Position numbers and translations under genes: made by a program. From positions 62,001-126,000 of the forward strand of contig CALUXS010000001.1 in NCBI GenBank assembly GCA_944324805.1: DNA of 64,000 bases, read 5' to 3'. This stretch comes from an uncultured Acholeplasmatales bacterium (GTDB taxonomy: Bacteria; Bacillota_I; Bacilli_A; Acholeplasmatales; Anaeroplasmataceae). A model generated the notes under the pieces. It was not told the DNA's origin and did not search any database. It saw only the letters and a program-made list of their open reading frames with translations. Below, piece by piece: positions 9,038 to 20,179 of the stretch (the first letter of the stretch is position 1; the number at the start of each line of letters is the position of its first letter).

Positions 9038-10525
9038 ATGGCTGATATAAAAGATTATATTGAATTCAAGAAGAAAATAAACAAATTGTCGTACATTTGT
9101 AATGTATTATATTACGATGCTTCAACAGATTGTCCTAAACTTAGCAAAGAAAACTCTTTTATAATTCAAGATGAATTGAATAAAGAAATATATGATTTAA
9201 ATCAAAGTATAGAGTATAAAAAATTGATACAAGATTTGGCATTAGATGAAAATTTAACAAGTATTTATGCAAAGGCAATTGAAAAAGAAATAAAAGAATT
9301 AAATAGAATTTCTAAGATACCGAGTGAAATTTATAAAAAGCATCTAGAAAATACAAGTAGAGCTTACCTTACTTGGGAAAATGGTAGAGAATCTGGGGAT
9401 TTTTTTGCTTTTGAAAATGAACTAAAAGAATTACTAGAATATTATAAATTTTTTATTAAGCAAAATGAAACTGAGGATTTAAAAGGATATGATGTTTTGC
9501 TTAGCATTTTTGAAGAAGAATTTAAAGAAGAGGATTATGATTTGTTGTTTGATGCTATCGAAAAAGAAATTATTCCTTTAATAAAAAAAATTCTAGAAAA
9601 TCCTAAAAAAACTATTATATCTGATAAAATATATCCAATTTCTAAACAAAAAGAATTAACAGAAATTGTTAGAAATATTTTAGGGTATGATAATAACAGA
9701 GGAACGATTAGAGAAACAATGCATCCTTATACAATAAATATTGGTGAAAATGATGTTAGAATTACTACTAATTATGATGAAAAAAATATATTTTCAAATC
9801 TTTATAGCGTTATGCATGAAATAGGACATGCTTTATATCAACTTAACATAGATAATAAATATAAGAATACAATTTTAAACCAATCACCATCTATGGCTTT
9901 TGATGAATCACAATCAAGATTTATTGAAAATTATATTGGTAGAGATAAAAAATTTTTAAAATATATAAAACCACAAATTGATGAGTTATTTGTAGAATAT
10001 AAGAATATATCATTAGATGATTTTTATAGATTTGTCAATAAAGTCGAAGCAAATTTAATTAGAGTTGATGCTGATGAGTTGACATACCCTGTTCATATAT
10101 TGATTAGATATAAAATTGAAAAAGAATTATTTAGTAATAAACTTAATGTAGATGGTATTAGTGATAGATTTGCAGATCTTATGCAAGAATACTTAGGAAT
10201 TAGACCAAATAATAAAAAAGAAGGATGTTATCAAGATGTACACTGGTCTAGTGATTTTGGGTATTTTCCTACATATGCACTAGGAAGTGCTATTGGTGCT
10301 CAATTGTTATTTTACCTAAAAAAGGAATTAGATTTTGACAAGTTACTTGAAAGTGGAGATTTAAAACCTATTTTAGATTGGCTTGCAAAAAATATTCATA
10401 AAAATGGTGCATATTATTCAACAAGGGAATTAATAAAGAAAATAACAGGTGAAGATTTTAACTTTAATTATTATATTACATATTTAAAAGATAAATTTTG
10501 TGATTTATACGAGGTAGAAAAATGA
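9038..10525 (+). CDS. metallocarboxypeptidase, M32 family
   Basis: The 495-residue protein matches the M32 carboxypeptidase family (Taq/Bacillus carboxypeptidase 1), cytosolic Zn2+ or Co2+ enzymes that trim C-terminal residues. The zinc motif HEIGH is at about residue 264; the family blocks MHPYTINIGENDVRITT, FDESQSRFIEN, and the late VHWSSDFGYFPTYALGSAIGAQ are all present. Length is standard. An AGGAG lies 8 bases before the start, and the gene overlaps the next by 4 bases. Confidence 0.92.
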   Translation: MADIKDYIEFKKKINKLSYICNVLYYDASTDCPKLSKENSFIIQDELNKEIYDLNQSIEYKKLIQDLALDENLTSIYAKAIEKEIKELNRISKIPSEIYKKHLENTSRAYLTWENGRESGDFFAFENELKELLEYYKFFIKQNETEDLKGYDVLLSIFEEEFKEEDYDLLFDAIEKEIIPLIKKILENPKKTIISDKIYPISKQKELTEIVRNILGYDNNRGTIRETMHPYTINIGENDVRITTNYDEKNIFSNLYSVMHEIGHALYQLNIDNKYKNTILNQSPSMAFDESQSRFIENYIGRDKKFLKYIKPQIDELFVEYKNISLDDFYRFVNKVEANLIRVDADELTYPVHILIRYKIEKELFSNKLNVDGISDRFADLMQEYLGIRPNNKKEGCYQDVHWSSDFGYFPTYALGSAIGAQLLFYLKKELDFDKLLESGDLKPILDWLAKNIHKNGAYYSTRELIKKITGEDFNFNYYITYLKDKFCDLYEVEK

Positions 10526-11346
10526 AAGTAGATTTACACAATCATTCATATTATTCAGATGGGGTTGACTCAATTGATGGACTAGCTAAAAAAGCTAAGT
10601 TAGCAGGTGTATCAGTATTTGCTCTTACTGATCATGATAGCGTTATTGGAGCATTAAATATACCTGAAAACTTGAAAAATACTATTTTACCAGGTATTGA
10701 ATTATCTACGTATTTAAATGGTGAATCAGTACATATTGTTGGATTATTTAAAGATGGGGTAATTCCTGATGAAATGATTAAATTTTCTAAGGACTTTTTA
10801 GCTAAGCGTAAAGAACGTGCAATCCAAATGATGAATAAAATAAAAGAAATATATGGATTAAATGTTGATTTAGATGATTTATTAAAAAGTGCAGATAAAA
10901 CAGCTGTTACTAGGGGCAATATGCTTAGAAATTTAATGAAGTGCAATGAACTTACACTTCAAGAAGCTCAATTGTACATATCAAATAAATCAAAAGCATA
11001 TATTCCAATGTCTAAGATGCTTCCAAATGATGGAATCGATTTTTTAAAACGTAATAATTGCTTTACGATTTTAGCTCATCCTGTACTTTTAAAAAAAGAG
11101 ACATTAGAGATGCTTGATTTATCACTATTTGATGCTATTGAAGCGAGATATCCTAAAAATGGAACTGGTGATTTTGAATACTTTGCTAATCTAGCTAAAC
11201 AACATAAAATACTAATATCTGCCGGTAGTGACTGTCATGGTGATTTAAGTCATTCTAATATTGGAACTTCTTGTTTGACTAAAGAAGAATTTAAACCAAT
11301 CGCATTTTCTATTGGTTATGATGAGGAGGAATTAAAATGGAAATAA
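10522..11346 (+). CDS. PHP-domain phosphoesterase (TrpH/YciV-like)
   Basis: The 274-residue protein starts with the PHP motif DLHNHSYYSDG and has TDHDS near residue 36, a central histidine (ILAHPVLL) and the C-terminal SDCHG. This is the layout of stand-alone PHP proteins such as E. coli RNase AM/YciV, metal-dependent enzymes acting on 3',5'-nucleoside bisphosphates and 5' RNA ends. The substrate here is inferred. It overlaps its neighbours on both sides (4 and 10 bases), so it is co-translated with the M32 peptidase and engB. Confidence 0.85.
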   Translation: MKVDLHNHSYYSDGVDSIDGLAKKAKLAGVSVFALTDHDSVIGALNIPENLKNTILPGIELSTYLNGESVHIVGLFKDGVIPDEMIKFSKDFLAKRKERAIQMMNKIKEIYGLNVDLDDLLKSADKTAVTRGNMLRNLMKCNELTLQEAQLYISNKSKAYIPMSKMLPNDGIDFLKRNNCFTILAHPVLLKKETLEMLDLSLFDAIEARYPKNGTGDFEYFANLAKQHKILISAGSDCHGDLSHSNIGTSCLTKEEFKPIAFSIGYDEEELKWK

Positions 11347-11921
11347 CAAAAGCAGTTTTTGTCACATCTGCAGTAAGCAATGATGGTATTCCTAATGAAG
11401 ACCACTTACCTGAGTTTATGTTTTGTGGAAGAAGTAATGTTGGTAAATCTTCTTTTATAAATGCTCTTGTTAGACAAAAAAATTTAGCAAGAACAAGTCA
11501 AAATCCTGGTAAAACACAAACTCTTAACATTTTTTTGTGTAATGATAGTTTTTATTTAGTTGATGTTCCTGGTTACGGATATGCACGTGTTTCTAAGAGT
11601 ATTAAAGAAAAGTTTGGTAAAATGATTGAAGAATATGTAACTAAGCGTGAAGAATTAAAAATGACATTTTTACTTGTTGACTTTAGGCACAAGCCAACCG
11701 AAGATGATATATTAATGTATAATTTTTTAAAATACTATAATTTACCTGTTACTGTTATTGCAACAAAGTCAGATAAAGTTAAAAATATGGATAGAAAGAA
11801 AAATAAAGAAAAAATAAAAGAAACTTTGAATTTATCTGCCGAAGATTCCTTCATAGTCACATCTTCAGAAAATAACGAGGGAATTAATTTGGTTAGAGAA
11901 AAGATATCTAATTATTTATAA
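11337..11921 (+). CDS. engB: ribosome biogenesis GTPase YsxC/EngB
   Basis: The 194-residue GTPase has G1 GRSNVGKSS near residue 31, the switch region TSQNPGKTQT, G3 DVPGYGYA near residue 78, and G4 TKSDK near residue 144. EngB/YsxC is needed for late 50S subunit assembly. It starts inside the end of the PHP gene (10-base overlap). In many Firmicutes it follows lonA or clpX, which are not here. Confidence 0.95.
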   Translation: MEITKAVFVTSAVSNDGIPNEDHLPEFMFCGRSNVGKSSFINALVRQKNLARTSQNPGKTQTLNIFLCNDSFYLVDVPGYGYARVSKSIKEKFGKMIEEYVTKREELKMTFLLVDFRHKPTEDDILMYNFLKYYNLPVTVIATKSDKVKNMDRKKNKEKIKETLNLSAEDSFIVTSSENNEGINLVREKISNYL

Positions 11922-11960
11922 AAAAGCTTTATTTTTAATTTTTAATGGAAAAAAGATTTT

Positions 11961-11997
11961 AAAAGTACTCTTATCGTATGATAAGGGGCTTTTTTTA
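11961..11997 (+). terminator. terminator after engB
   Basis: An imperfect hairpin centred on CTTATC-GTAT-GATAAG is followed by seven T's. The glyRS promoter starts at the very next bases. Confidence 0.65.
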
Positions 11998-12026
11998 TTG
12001 ACTTTTTGACGAAAATAGGATATTAT
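11998..12026 (+). promoter_or_regulatory. promoter of glycyl-tRNA synthetase
   Basis: TTGACT at 11998-12003, a 17-base spacer, and TATTAT at 12021-12026. The leader to the start codon is only about 35 bases, too short for a T-box. Confidence 0.75.
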
Positions 12027-12065
12027 TGTAAAGTGTTATACTGTATAAGAAAAAGGTGAGTTTAC

Positions 12066-13442
12066 GTGACAAAAATAAGTTTAGAAGAGCTTGTTGCTTT
12101 TTTAAAGGAACAAGGTTTTGTATTTCAAGGTAGTGAAATATATGGTGGACTAGCTAATGCATGGGACTATGGTCCACTAGGTGTTGAACTAAAGAAAAAT
12201 GTTAAAGAAGCATGGTGGCAAAAATTCATTCGTCATAATAAATATAATGTTGGATTAGATAGTGCCATCTTAATGAATAAAGAGGTTTGGGTTGCAAGTG
12301 GACATTTGTCTAATTTCTCTGATCCTTTAATAGATTGTAAAAAATGTCATAGTCGTTTTAGAGCCGATAAATTAATTGAAGACTTTACTAAGGGTGAAGT
12401 TAATGGCGATGGTATGACTAATGATGAACTAATTGCATATATAAATGAACATCAAATTAAATGCCCTGTTTGTGGTGAACTTGATTACACTGATGTTAGA
12501 AAGTTTAATTTGATGTTTAAGACACACCAAGGTGTAATAGAAGAATCAAAAAGTGAGGTTTATCTTCGCCCTGAGACAGCACAAGGTATTTTTGTGAATT
12601 TCAAAAATGTTCAAAGAACAGCAAGAAAAAAATTACCATTTGGAATTGGCCAAATAGGTAAAAGCTTCAGAAATGAAATTACACCAGGAAACTTTATTTT
12701 CCGTACACGTGAATTTGAGCAAATGGAATTAGAATTCTTTACAAAACCTGGTACAGAATTAGAATGGTTTACATACTGGCGTCAATTTTGTATGGATTTC
12801 TTGGTTAATTTAGGTGTAGAAAGAGAAAATCTTCGTTTTAGAGATCACGAAAAAGAAGAATTAAGTTTCTATAGTAATGCTACTACTGATATTGAGTTTA
12901 ATTTCCCTTGGGGATTTGGCGAACTTTGGGGCATTGCTAGTCGTACTGATTATGACTTAAAGGCTCACATGAATCATTCTAAAACTAGTTTAGAATATTT
13001 AGATCCTGAAACAAATCAAAAATATATTCCATATGTTGTTGAGCCAAGTGTTGGTGTTGAACGTATGATGCTAGCTATTTTATTTAGCGCTTATAATGTT
13101 GAAAAAACAGAAAAAGATGAAAGAGTTGTATTAAAATTACATCCAGCTCTTGCTCCTTATAAGTGTGTAGTTTTACCACTAATTAAGAAAACACATGGTG
13201 AAAAAGCAAATGAAATATTTGATATGCTTTCTAGTGATTTTGCTGTTACATACGATGAAGCAGGAAATATTGGTAAACGTTATCGTCGTAGTGATGCTAT
13301 TGGTACTCCATTTGCAATTACTGTTGATGACAACACAATTAATAATGGAACAGTAACAGTAAGAAATCGTGACACAATGCTTCAAGAGACTGTTAACGTA
13401 AATGATCTTAAAGAATACATTGAAAGTCGTATAAAATTATAA
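12066..13442 (+). CDS. glyQS: glycyl-tRNA synthetase (dimeric alpha2 type)
   Basis: The 458-residue class II synthetase charges tRNA-Gly. It shows the N-terminal [21 protein letters not shown] typical of the single-chain alpha2 enzyme, zinc-binding cysteines (CKKC near residue 92 and CPVC near residue 137), motif 2 ([19 protein letters not shown]) and motif 3 ([10 protein letters not shown]). The start is a GTG at 12066 with GGTGAG 5 bases upstream. It opens the glyQS-dnaG-rpoD gene run, a common Firmicutes order. Confidence 0.95.
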   Translation: MTKISLEELVAFLKEQGFVFQGSEIYGGLANAWDYGPLGVELKKNVKEAWWQKFIRHNKYNVGLDSAILMNKEVWVASGHLSNFSDPLIDCKKCHSRFRADKLIEDFTKGEVNGDGMTNDELIAYINEHQIKCPVCGELDYTDVRKFNLMFKTHQGVIEESKSEVYLRPETAQGIFVNFKNVQRTARKKLPFGIGQIGKSFRNEITPGNFIFRTREFEQMELEFFTKPGTELEWFTYWRQFCMDFLVNLGVERENLRFRDHEKEELSFYSNATTDIEFNFPWGFGELWGIASRTDYDLKAHMNHSKTSLEYLDPETNQKYIPYVVEPSVGVERMMLAILFSAYNVEKTEKDERVVLKLHPALAPYKCVVLPLIKKTHGEKANEIFDMLSSDFAVTYDEAGNIGKRYRRSDAIGTPFAITVDDNTINNGTVTVRNRDTMLQETVNVNDLKEYIESRIKL

Positions 13443-13468
13443 ATATCTAAGGCAAAGGAGGCCTTACC

Positions 13469-15295
13469 ATGGTGTCAAAAGATGATATACAAAAATTAAT
13501 TGAAGCCACTGATATGGCAGCCTTGGTAAGTCCTTATGTTAAGCTTATAAAAAGTGGATCAGGATATAAAGGGCTTTGTCCATTTCATAGCGAAAAAACA
13601 CCATCATTTTCTGTATCTCAAGATAAACATATGGCCAAGTGCTTTGGGTGCGGTAAAGGTGGAAATCCTATCCAGTTTTTAATGGATATTAAGCATATAA
13701 GCTTTATAGAAGCTGTGCGAGAATTATCTAAAATAAACAACATGGAATTAGACATTGCACCTCCTAATCCATTAGAAGAGCAATATAAAAAATATTATGA
13801 AATTAATGAGCTTGCACTTAATCTATATACAAGAAATTTATGGCATACCAAAAATGGTGAAAAAGCCTTAGAATATTTATATGCTAGAGGATTATCAAAG
13901 GAATTAATTGAAGAATTTAAAATTGGTTTAGCTCCTTCTGAAAGTGATACCCTATATCAAGTCTTAAAAGAATCTAATTTTTTAGAATTAGATATGGTTG
14001 ATGTAGGACTAGTAAGAAGTAGTGGTGATCGTTATTTTGATGTCTTTACAAATAGAATTATTTTCCCTATTACTGATGAAAGAGGAAAAATATTAGGCTT
14101 TTCTGGTCGTATATTTAATGATTCTGATAAGCAGACTGCTAAATATATGAACACATCAGAAACACCAATATTTAAAAAGAATAACATACTTTATAACCTT
14201 GAAAGGGCAATATCTGGTATCGTGCAAAATGATCGCATCGTTTTGCATGAAGGTTTTATGGATGTTATAGCTACATATAGAAGTGGAATTAAGGAAGCTG
14301 TTTGTTCAATGGGAACACAGCTTACTCAAAACCAAATAAAGATTATAAAAAAGTATACTAATAATGTTATTTTATGCTACGATGGAGATAAGGCTGGTAT
14401 ATTAGCTACATATCGCGCATTAGATATGTTTGAAAAAGCAGGCCTAAAAGTAAAGATTGTTAGACTGGTAGATGCTAAAGATAGTGATGAATTTGTTCAT
14501 AAATTTGGTACGGATAAATATGTAGAATATTTTAATTCCCATCAACAAGAAGGAATAGCATATTTATACCAAAGTTTAACTGAAAATTTAGATATTAATG
14601 ATACTGACAAAGTTGAAGAAGTAAAAAAAACATTATTTTCTATTTTGAAAAATAAGCAAAGTCAAAGCTTATTAGAAAAATATATTGGATCGTTAGCAGA
14701 CTTATTACATGTTAGTACATCATCATTATACTTAGATTATGATCGTATTACTGGTTTTACAAACAAAAATGTTCCTCGTAAGCCAAGAACCGATTTTGAT
14801 TTAAAAGTAAAAAAAATTATTATAAGTAGAATCTTTGAACTTAGAATTTTTGAATACGCTAAAATTAGTAAGAGAAATGCCCTAGAAATTGATAGATTTC
14901 TTGAAGAAAATGATGCATTTTATGCTTTAGATAGTAAAAATCAAGAAATATGGATTTTAATGATTAATGATTTTTATAAGAAAAATGAAGATTATAATGA
15001 ACAAAAATTTATTGAATTATTAGAAAAACATAACCTTTTTGATTGTTACTATAATAATGCTCTTTCTTTAAAGAATGGTTCTTTTAATAAATATGGTGAC
15101 ATAGATTTACAAGCTTGCTTAAAGATGTTAAAGGAAAATGCAATAGCTAAAAGGATTGGCAAAATTGTAGAGAATATAAAAAATTCACAAGAAATAAATA
15201 GCGATTTGAAAAAAGAACTTCTTTTGAAGAGTGTTGCTGAGCGACAAAAATTTGAGTTTGTAAGAAATAAAAATAAAAAACAAAAAAATAATTAG
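13469..15295 (+). CDS. dnaG: DNA primase
   Basis: The 608-residue primase has the N-terminal zinc-binding domain (CPFH near residue 38 and CFGCGKGG near residue 59), the core [19 protein letters not shown] block near residue 228, and the TOPRIM motifs HEGFMD and YDGDKAG. It makes RNA primers for replication and contacts DnaB through its C-terminal helical domain, which here is divergent. A perfect AAAGGAGG precedes the ATG. Confidence 0.95.
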   Translation: MVSKDDIQKLIEATDMAALVSPYVKLIKSGSGYKGLCPFHSEKTPSFSVSQDKHMAKCFGCGKGGNPIQFLMDIKHISFIEAVRELSKINNMELDIAPPNPLEEQYKKYYEINELALNLYTRNLWHTKNGEKALEYLYARGLSKELIEEFKIGLAPSESDTLYQVLKESNFLELDMVDVGLVRSSGDRYFDVFTNRIIFPITDERGKILGFSGRIFNDSDKQTAKYMNTSETPIFKKNNILYNLERAISGIVQNDRIVLHEGFMDVIATYRSGIKEAVCSMGTQLTQNQIKIIKKYTNNVILCYDGDKAGILATYRALDMFEKAGLKVKIVRLVDAKDSDEFVHKFGTDKYVEYFNSHQQEGIAYLYQSLTENLDINDTDKVEEVKKTLFSILKNKQSQSLLEKYIGSLADLLHVSTSSLYLDYDRITGFTNKNVPRKPRTDFDLKVKKIIISRIFELRIFEYAKISKRNALEIDRFLEENDAFYALDSKNQEIWILMINDFYKKNEDYNEQKFIELLEKHNLFDCYYNNALSLKNGSFNKYGDIDLQACLKMLKENAIAKRIGKIVENIKNSQEINSDLKKELLLKSVAERQKFEFVRNKNKKQKNN

Positions 15296-15306
15296 GAGGA
15301 AAGATT

Positions 15307-16473
15307 ATGGAATTTGAACAAGCATTAAATGAATTGGTTGAATTATCCAAGAAGAATGATGGTTGGGTTACTATTGATGATATAAGCAAATATTGTCAAC
15401 CTGATTCTGAGGAATATGATCGTTTTGAAAAGGAATTATTGGCTAAAGGTATTGAAATAGTACCTACTGGCGATGGTTCGATTGATGATATTGAAACGCC
15501 AATGATACTTGATGAAGAACCGATTGATGTTGAAAAATTTGATGATTTACCTCCAAGTGTCAAGGTTGATGACCCTGTCAGAATGTATTTAAAGGATATA
15601 GGTCAAATTAGTTTGATTGATGCTGAAACAGAGACTATTTTAGCTAAGCAGGTAGTAGCTGGTAATGAAGCTCAAGCAATTTTAGATTCTGGCAATCTAG
15701 AAGGATATGATGTAGAAGAGCTTATTAAAAAGGTAGAACTTGCAAAACAAGCTAAAGAAAGATTAGTAAATGCCAATTTACGTTTGGTAGTTAGTATTGC
15801 TAAAAAGTATATTGGACGTGGATTACAATTCTTAGATTTAATTCAAGAAGGTAACATGGGATTAATCAAAGCTGTTGATAAGTTTGATTACAATAAAGGT
15901 TTTAAATTTTCAACATATGCTACTTGGTGGATTCGTCAAGCTATAACAAGAGCTGTAGCTGATCAAGCTAGAACAATTAGAATTCCTGTTCATATGGTTG
16001 AAACAATTAATAAATTAGTTCGTGTTCAACGTCAATTAGTACAAAAATTATCACGTGAGCCATCTCCTGAGGAGGTAGCTAAAGAAATGGGAATTGATGT
16101 TGAAAAAGTACAACAAATTCAAAAAATAGCTCAAGATCCAATTTCTTTAGAATCACCAGTAGGTGAAGAAGAGGATTCTTCATTAGGAGATTTCATCTCT
16201 GATCCAACTGCGTTAGATCCATATGACTATTCAGCTAAAATGAAGTTAAAAGAAGAAATTGACCAAGTTCTTACAATGCTTACAGACCGTGAGGAAAGAG
16301 TGCTTAGATTGCGTTTTGGTCTAGTTGATGGACGTCCTAGAACTCTAGAAGAGGTTGGTAAAGAATTTGGTGTAACAAGAGAGCGTATACGTCAAATAGA
16401 AGCGAAAGCATTAAGAAAATTAAAACACCCATCTAGAAGTCGTAAATTAAAGGACTTTATGGTACATGAATAA
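15307..16473 (+). CDS. rpoD: RNA polymerase primary sigma factor (sigma-A)
   Basis: The 388-residue protein carries region 1.2 ([13 protein letters not shown]), region 2 ([37 protein letters not shown] and the -10 binding [13 protein letters not shown]), region 3, and region 4 ([20 protein letters not shown] then the HTH). It is the size of Gram-positive SigA. It lies 11 bases after dnaG and overlaps trmK by 8 bases. The promoters seen in this window (TTGACA/TATAAT-like) match its expected specificity. Confidence 0.97.
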   Translation: MEFEQALNELVELSKKNDGWVTIDDISKYCQPDSEEYDRFEKELLAKGIEIVPTGDGSIDDIETPMILDEEPIDVEKFDDLPPSVKVDDPVRMYLKDIGQISLIDAETETILAKQVVAGNEAQAILDSGNLEGYDVEELIKKVELAKQAKERLVNANLRLVVSIAKKYIGRGLQFLDLIQEGNMGLIKAVDKFDYNKGFKFSTYATWWIRQAITRAVADQARTIRIPVHMVETINKLVRVQRQLVQKLSREPSPEEVAKEMGIDVEKVQQIQKIAQDPISLESPVGEEEDSSLGDFISDPTALDPYDYSAKMKLKEEIDQVLTMLTDREERVLRLRFGLVDGRPRTLEEVGKEFGVTRERIRQIEAKALRKLKHPSRSRKLKDFMVHE

Positions 16474-17848
16474 AAAGCGTATTTCATTTTTAGCAAGCTT
16501 GACGAAGGGCTTTAACACTTTAGTTGATATTGGTTGTGATCATGGTTATACAATTAAAGAAGCTTTAGAAAAGCAAGCTGTTAAATATGCTTATGCTTTA
16601 GAAGTTAATGAGAAACCTTTAGAAAAAGCCAAGCAGACCTTAAAAGAAGCTGAGCTTTTAGAAAAGGTTTCTTTTTTCTTGAGTGATGGGCTTAAGAGTT
16701 TTAATGAATTCTTTGATGTTGCGATAATTAGTGGAATGGGTGGAAGATTAATTAGTAGCATTTTAGAAGCAAGCAAAGATAAATTTAAAGGCAAATGTTT
16801 GATACTAGAGCCACAAAGCGATAACTATTTGGTAAGAATGTGGTTAATGTTAAATAACTTTAATATAACAAGTGAGTACACACTAGAAGAGAATAATAAA
16901 TATTATGAGATCATAGTTGCTAATCCAGGTCAATCAAATTATTCATGGTTAGATTTAAATTATGGTCCGATATTGAGGTTAGAAAAAAGTAATCTATTCA
17001 TGAAACATTATAAAAAAATATTAAACATTAAGAGAAATGCTTATAATAATAGTAAAAGACAAACTACACTTCCTGAAGAAATTATAGAATTAGAATATAT
17101 ATTGGGGGAAAGAAAAATGGATAAAGTATTGTATGATGAAGCAAACTATTACACAAAAATGTATATAGATGATGAAAAAAGAGATTTGATAATTATGTTC
17201 CCAGGTGGAGGATATAATCATACATCTCCAAGAGAGGCTGAGCCAATAGCACTAAAATTTAATGCTATCGGATATAATGTCGTGGTTTTTCATTACCGTG
17301 AAAAGCTAGATTTTTATCCAGAAATTTATACTAAAATTTCTAAGGAAATTGAATCTTTACGTAAAGAAAAAAATATAGCTAATGTCTTTTTACATGGATA
17401 TTCTGCAGGCGGACATTTAGCATTAGAACTAGCTTTGCATCAGGATTTATATAAAATAGGTTCAATAAAAGGTTTAATATTAGGATACCCTGTTGTTAGT
17501 TCAAAACCTGGAATATTACACGAGGGTTCATTTGCTAATTTGTTAGGACCTAACGACTCAAAAGAATTACGTACGCGTCTTAGTGAGGAATTAGAGGTTA
17601 ACGAAAAAGCTCCTAATTTGTTTTTATGGACTACAGCAACTGATAATGCAGTTCCTGCTCAAAATTCCTTATTACTATTAGAAGCATATCAAAAGTATAA
17701 TATCAAATATGAATGCCATATTTTCCCAATGGGCCATCATGGATTAGGCTTAGCTACTAAAGAGACTGCTCGTGATGAAAATGATATTATTCCTTATGTT
17801 TCAACATGGTTTAAAATGCTAGAAAATTGGCTTGAACTTCAAAAATAA
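16466..17848 (+). CDS. trmK: in-frame fusion: tRNA (adenine22-N1)-methyltransferase TrmK + alpha/beta-hydrolase (esterase)
   Basis: The 460-residue frame joins two families without a stop. Residues 1 to about 217 match TrmK (YqfN): [13 protein letters not shown] motif, ISGMGG near residue 90, and LEPQSD near residue 114; TrmK methylates N1 of A22 in tRNA. Residues from Met218 match small esterases of the acetyl-esterase/BD-FAE type: [14 protein letters not shown] oxyanion loop, the nucleophile motif GYSAGG near residue 311, and a late DNAVP / GHHGLG giving the Asp and His. An ATG at 17117 with GGGGGAA 6-7 bases upstream could start the esterase separately, so one fused or two separate products are both possible. 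It overlaps rpoD by 8 bases. Confidence 0.82.
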   Translation: MNKKRISFLASLTKGFNTLVDIGCDHGYTIKEALEKQAVKYAYALEVNEKPLEKAKQTLKEAELLEKVSFFLSDGLKSFNEFFDVAIISGMGGRLISSILEASKDKFKGKCLILEPQSDNYLVRMWLMLNNFNITSEYTLEENNKYYEIIVANPGQSNYSWLDLNYGPILRLEKSNLFMKHYKKILNIKRNAYNNSKRQTTLPEEIIELEYILGERKMDKVLYDEANYYTKMYIDDEKRDLIIMFPGGGYNHTSPREAEPIALKFNAIGYNVVVFHYREKLDFYPEIYTKISKEIESLRKEKNIANVFLHGYSAGGHLALELALHQDLYKIGSIKGLILGYPVVSSKPGILHEGSFANLLGPNDSKELRTRLSEELEVNEKAPNLFLWTTATDNAVPAQNSLLLLEAYQKYNIKYECHIFPMGHHGLGLATKETARDENDIIPYVSTWFKMLENWLELQK

Positions 17849-17865
17849 AGAAAAGGGATGAAAAA

Positions 17866-20178
17866 ATGGTAGCATCAGTAATAGTTGATGTAACAAATAA
17901 AAATGTTAATAAACCATTCGATTATTTAGTTCCAGAATGCTACTATGACTTAATAAAGGTTGGTTCTCGTGTTGAAGTTCCTTTTGGTAGTAGAAAAATA
18001 ATGGGGTATGTAATTGAATTAAAGGAAAAAAGTGATTTTTTAGATTTAAAAAGCATAGAAGGGTTAATTGATTTGTATCCATTATTAGATGAAGAATTAG
18101 TTTATTTAGCTAAAAGAATGGAAAAACGCTATTACACTAGTTTAGTAGTTTGCCTAAATCAAATGATACCATCTGCCCTTAGAGTATCCTATCAAAAAGA
18201 AATACAAATAGTATCAAGTGAGAACTTGCCTTTAGAATTAAAAGAAATATTAAAAAACAAAAAAAGATTTATACTAAATAAAGAATTTGATATTTTTTTA
18301 CCGATAATTAGTAAAGAAATAAAAGAAGGAAATTTAATTCTTAATACCTTAATAAAAAAAGGTTTAAAAGAAAAAGAAAAGGTTTACTATAAATATAAAA
18401 CAGAGACAAAATCTAAGAGTAAAAAAGCTAAAGAATTATTAAAATATTTATTAGAAATAAATAATAAAGTTAGTAAAGAAGTCATTGTTAAAGACTTAGG
18501 TTATTCAACAGCAATAATAAAAAAATTATTAGATGAAGGTGCTCTAGAAGAAATCACAGAAACTATATACACAAAGCCTAAAACAATAATCTATGAAGAT
18601 AAAAATGTTACTTTAACTGAAGAACAAAGAATAGCATTAGACAAAATAAATTATTATGAAAATAGTATATATTTACTTTATGGTGTCACGGGATCAGGTA
18701 AGACAGAAGTATATTTAAAGGCCATTGAACATGTATTAAAAGAAAATAAAACTGCTATTTTACTAGTTCCTGAAATAAGTTTAACACCACAATTAACTAG
18801 TAGATTTGAGGCGCGTTTTCCTAATATTGTTGCTGTTTTGCATTCTAGATTGACAATAAGGGAAAGATTTGACGAATGGCGTAGAATTAAAGAAGGAAAG
18901 GCAAAGGTTGTAGTTGGTGCAAGAAGTGCTATTTTTGCTCCTTTAGAAAATTTAGGTATTATTATAATTGATGAAGAACATGAAAATTCATATGCTCAAG
19001 ATAATATGCCTGCGTATAATGCTAAAGATATTGCTAAAATACGTGCTGATTATCATAATATTCCAATAATTTTAGGTTCTGCAACCCCATCTATAACTGA
19101 TTACTATGCAGCATTAAATGATGAATATACATTGCTTAAGCTTGAAAATAGAGCCACAAATTTAGAAATACCTAAAACAACAATTGTTGATATGAAGCTT
19201 GAACTTAGAAATGGTAATAAAACGGTTTTATCAAATGAATTGTATAATGCACTAAAATGTTGTTTAGAGAAAAAAGAACAGGCAATTTTATTTTTGAATA
19301 GACGAGGTTTTTCTACATCAGTAATGTGTAGAAGCTGTGGCGAAGTAATAAAATGTCCAAACTGTGATATGCCTCTAACCTATCATCATTTCAATAATAG
19401 CCTTAAATGTCATTATTGTGGATATTTAATTTCATCGCCTAGTGTTTGTCCAAAATGCGGTAGTGACAAAATAAGATATGTTGGTTTAGGAACTGAAAAA
19501 ATTGAAGAATATTTAGCTAGTGTTTTTAAAGAAGCAAAGATAATAAGAATGGATAGAGATACAGTTAGCAATAAGGATGCATATACAAATATTTTTGAAG
19601 ATTTCTCTAACCATAAAGCAGATATTTTGATTGGTACTCAAATGCTTGCTAAGGGCTTAGATTTTAAAGATGTGACATTAGTAGGTATTATAAATGCGGA
19701 TATGGCATTGTTTTATCCTTCATATGATGCTAATGAGGTTGCATTTTCTCTTTTAGAGCAAGTTTCAGGTAGAGCTGGAAGACATAAAAAAGGTCAAGTT
19801 ATTATGCAAACATATATGCCTAATAATGATGTAATTAAATATGCGGCAAATCATGATTATTTATCTTTTTATCAAAGTGAAATTATTAGAAGAAAACGTT
19901 CATTTAATCCACCATTTGTGAATATAAAAGAAATAACGTTTAAAAGTGAGGATAGACTAAAAGCATTAGCCTTAGCAAAAATATTTCATACAAAGCTAAA
20001 CAAAAACTCAAAAATAACCATATTAGGGCCAACAGAATCATTATTATTCAAAGTTAATAATATTTATAGTTACACAATTTATATTAAATATGTAAGTTAT
20101 TCCGATATTGAAGATTTATATAATATATATGAAGAAAACAAAGATCCATTAGTTCAAATTAGAATAGGAGATGTATAA
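17866..20178 (+). CDS. priA: primosomal protein N' (replication restart helicase PriA)
   Basis: The 770-residue protein has the N-terminal 3' DNA-binding domain (FDYLVPE, GSRVEVPFGSR), a superfamily 2 helicase core with Walker A GVTGSGKTEVY near residue 275 and DEEH near residue 367, the zinc-binding insert (CRSCG, CPNC, CHYCG, CPKCG near residues 488-528) and the C-terminal GQVIMQTY region. It loads the replisome at stalled forks. Eighteen bases separate it from the upstream fusion gene; it abuts fmt. Confidence 0.95.
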   Translation: MVASVIVDVTNKNVNKPFDYLVPECYYDLIKVGSRVEVPFGSRKIMGYVIELKEKSDFLDLKSIEGLIDLYPLLDEELVYLAKRMEKRYYTSLVVCLNQMIPSALRVSYQKEIQIVSSENLPLELKEILKNKKRFILNKEFDIFLPIISKEIKEGNLILNTLIKKGLKEKEKVYYKYKTETKSKSKKAKELLKYLLEINNKVSKEVIVKDLGYSTAIIKKLLDEGALEEITETIYTKPKTIIYEDKNVTLTEEQRIALDKINYYENSIYLLYGVTGSGKTEVYLKAIEHVLKENKTAILLVPEISLTPQLTSRFEARFPNIVAVLHSRLTIRERFDEWRRIKEGKAKVVVGARSAIFAPLENLGIIIIDEEHENSYAQDNMPAYNAKDIAKIRADYHNIPIILGSATPSITDYYAALNDEYTLLKLENRATNLEIPKTTIVDMKLELRNGNKTVLSNELYNALKCCLEKKEQAILFLNRRGFSTSVMCRSCGEVIKCPNCDMPLTYHHFNNSLKCHYCGYLISSPSVCPKCGSDKIRYVGLGTEKIEEYLASVFKEAKIIRMDRDTVSNKDAYTNIFEDFSNHKADILIGTQMLAKGLDFKDVTLVGIINADMALFYPSYDANEVAFSLLEQVSGRAGRHKKGQVIMQTYMPNNDVIKYAANHDYLSFYQSEIIRRKRSFNPPFVNIKEITFKSEDRLKALALAKIFHTKLNKNSKITILGPTESLLFKVNNIYSYTIYIKYVSYSDIEDLYNIYEENKDPLVQIRIGDV

Positions 20179-20179
20179 G

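Noticed and set aside
12027-12065. T-box riboswitch before glycyl-tRNA synthetase
   Set aside because: The leader is only about 35-40 bases with no specifier stem or T-box sequence.
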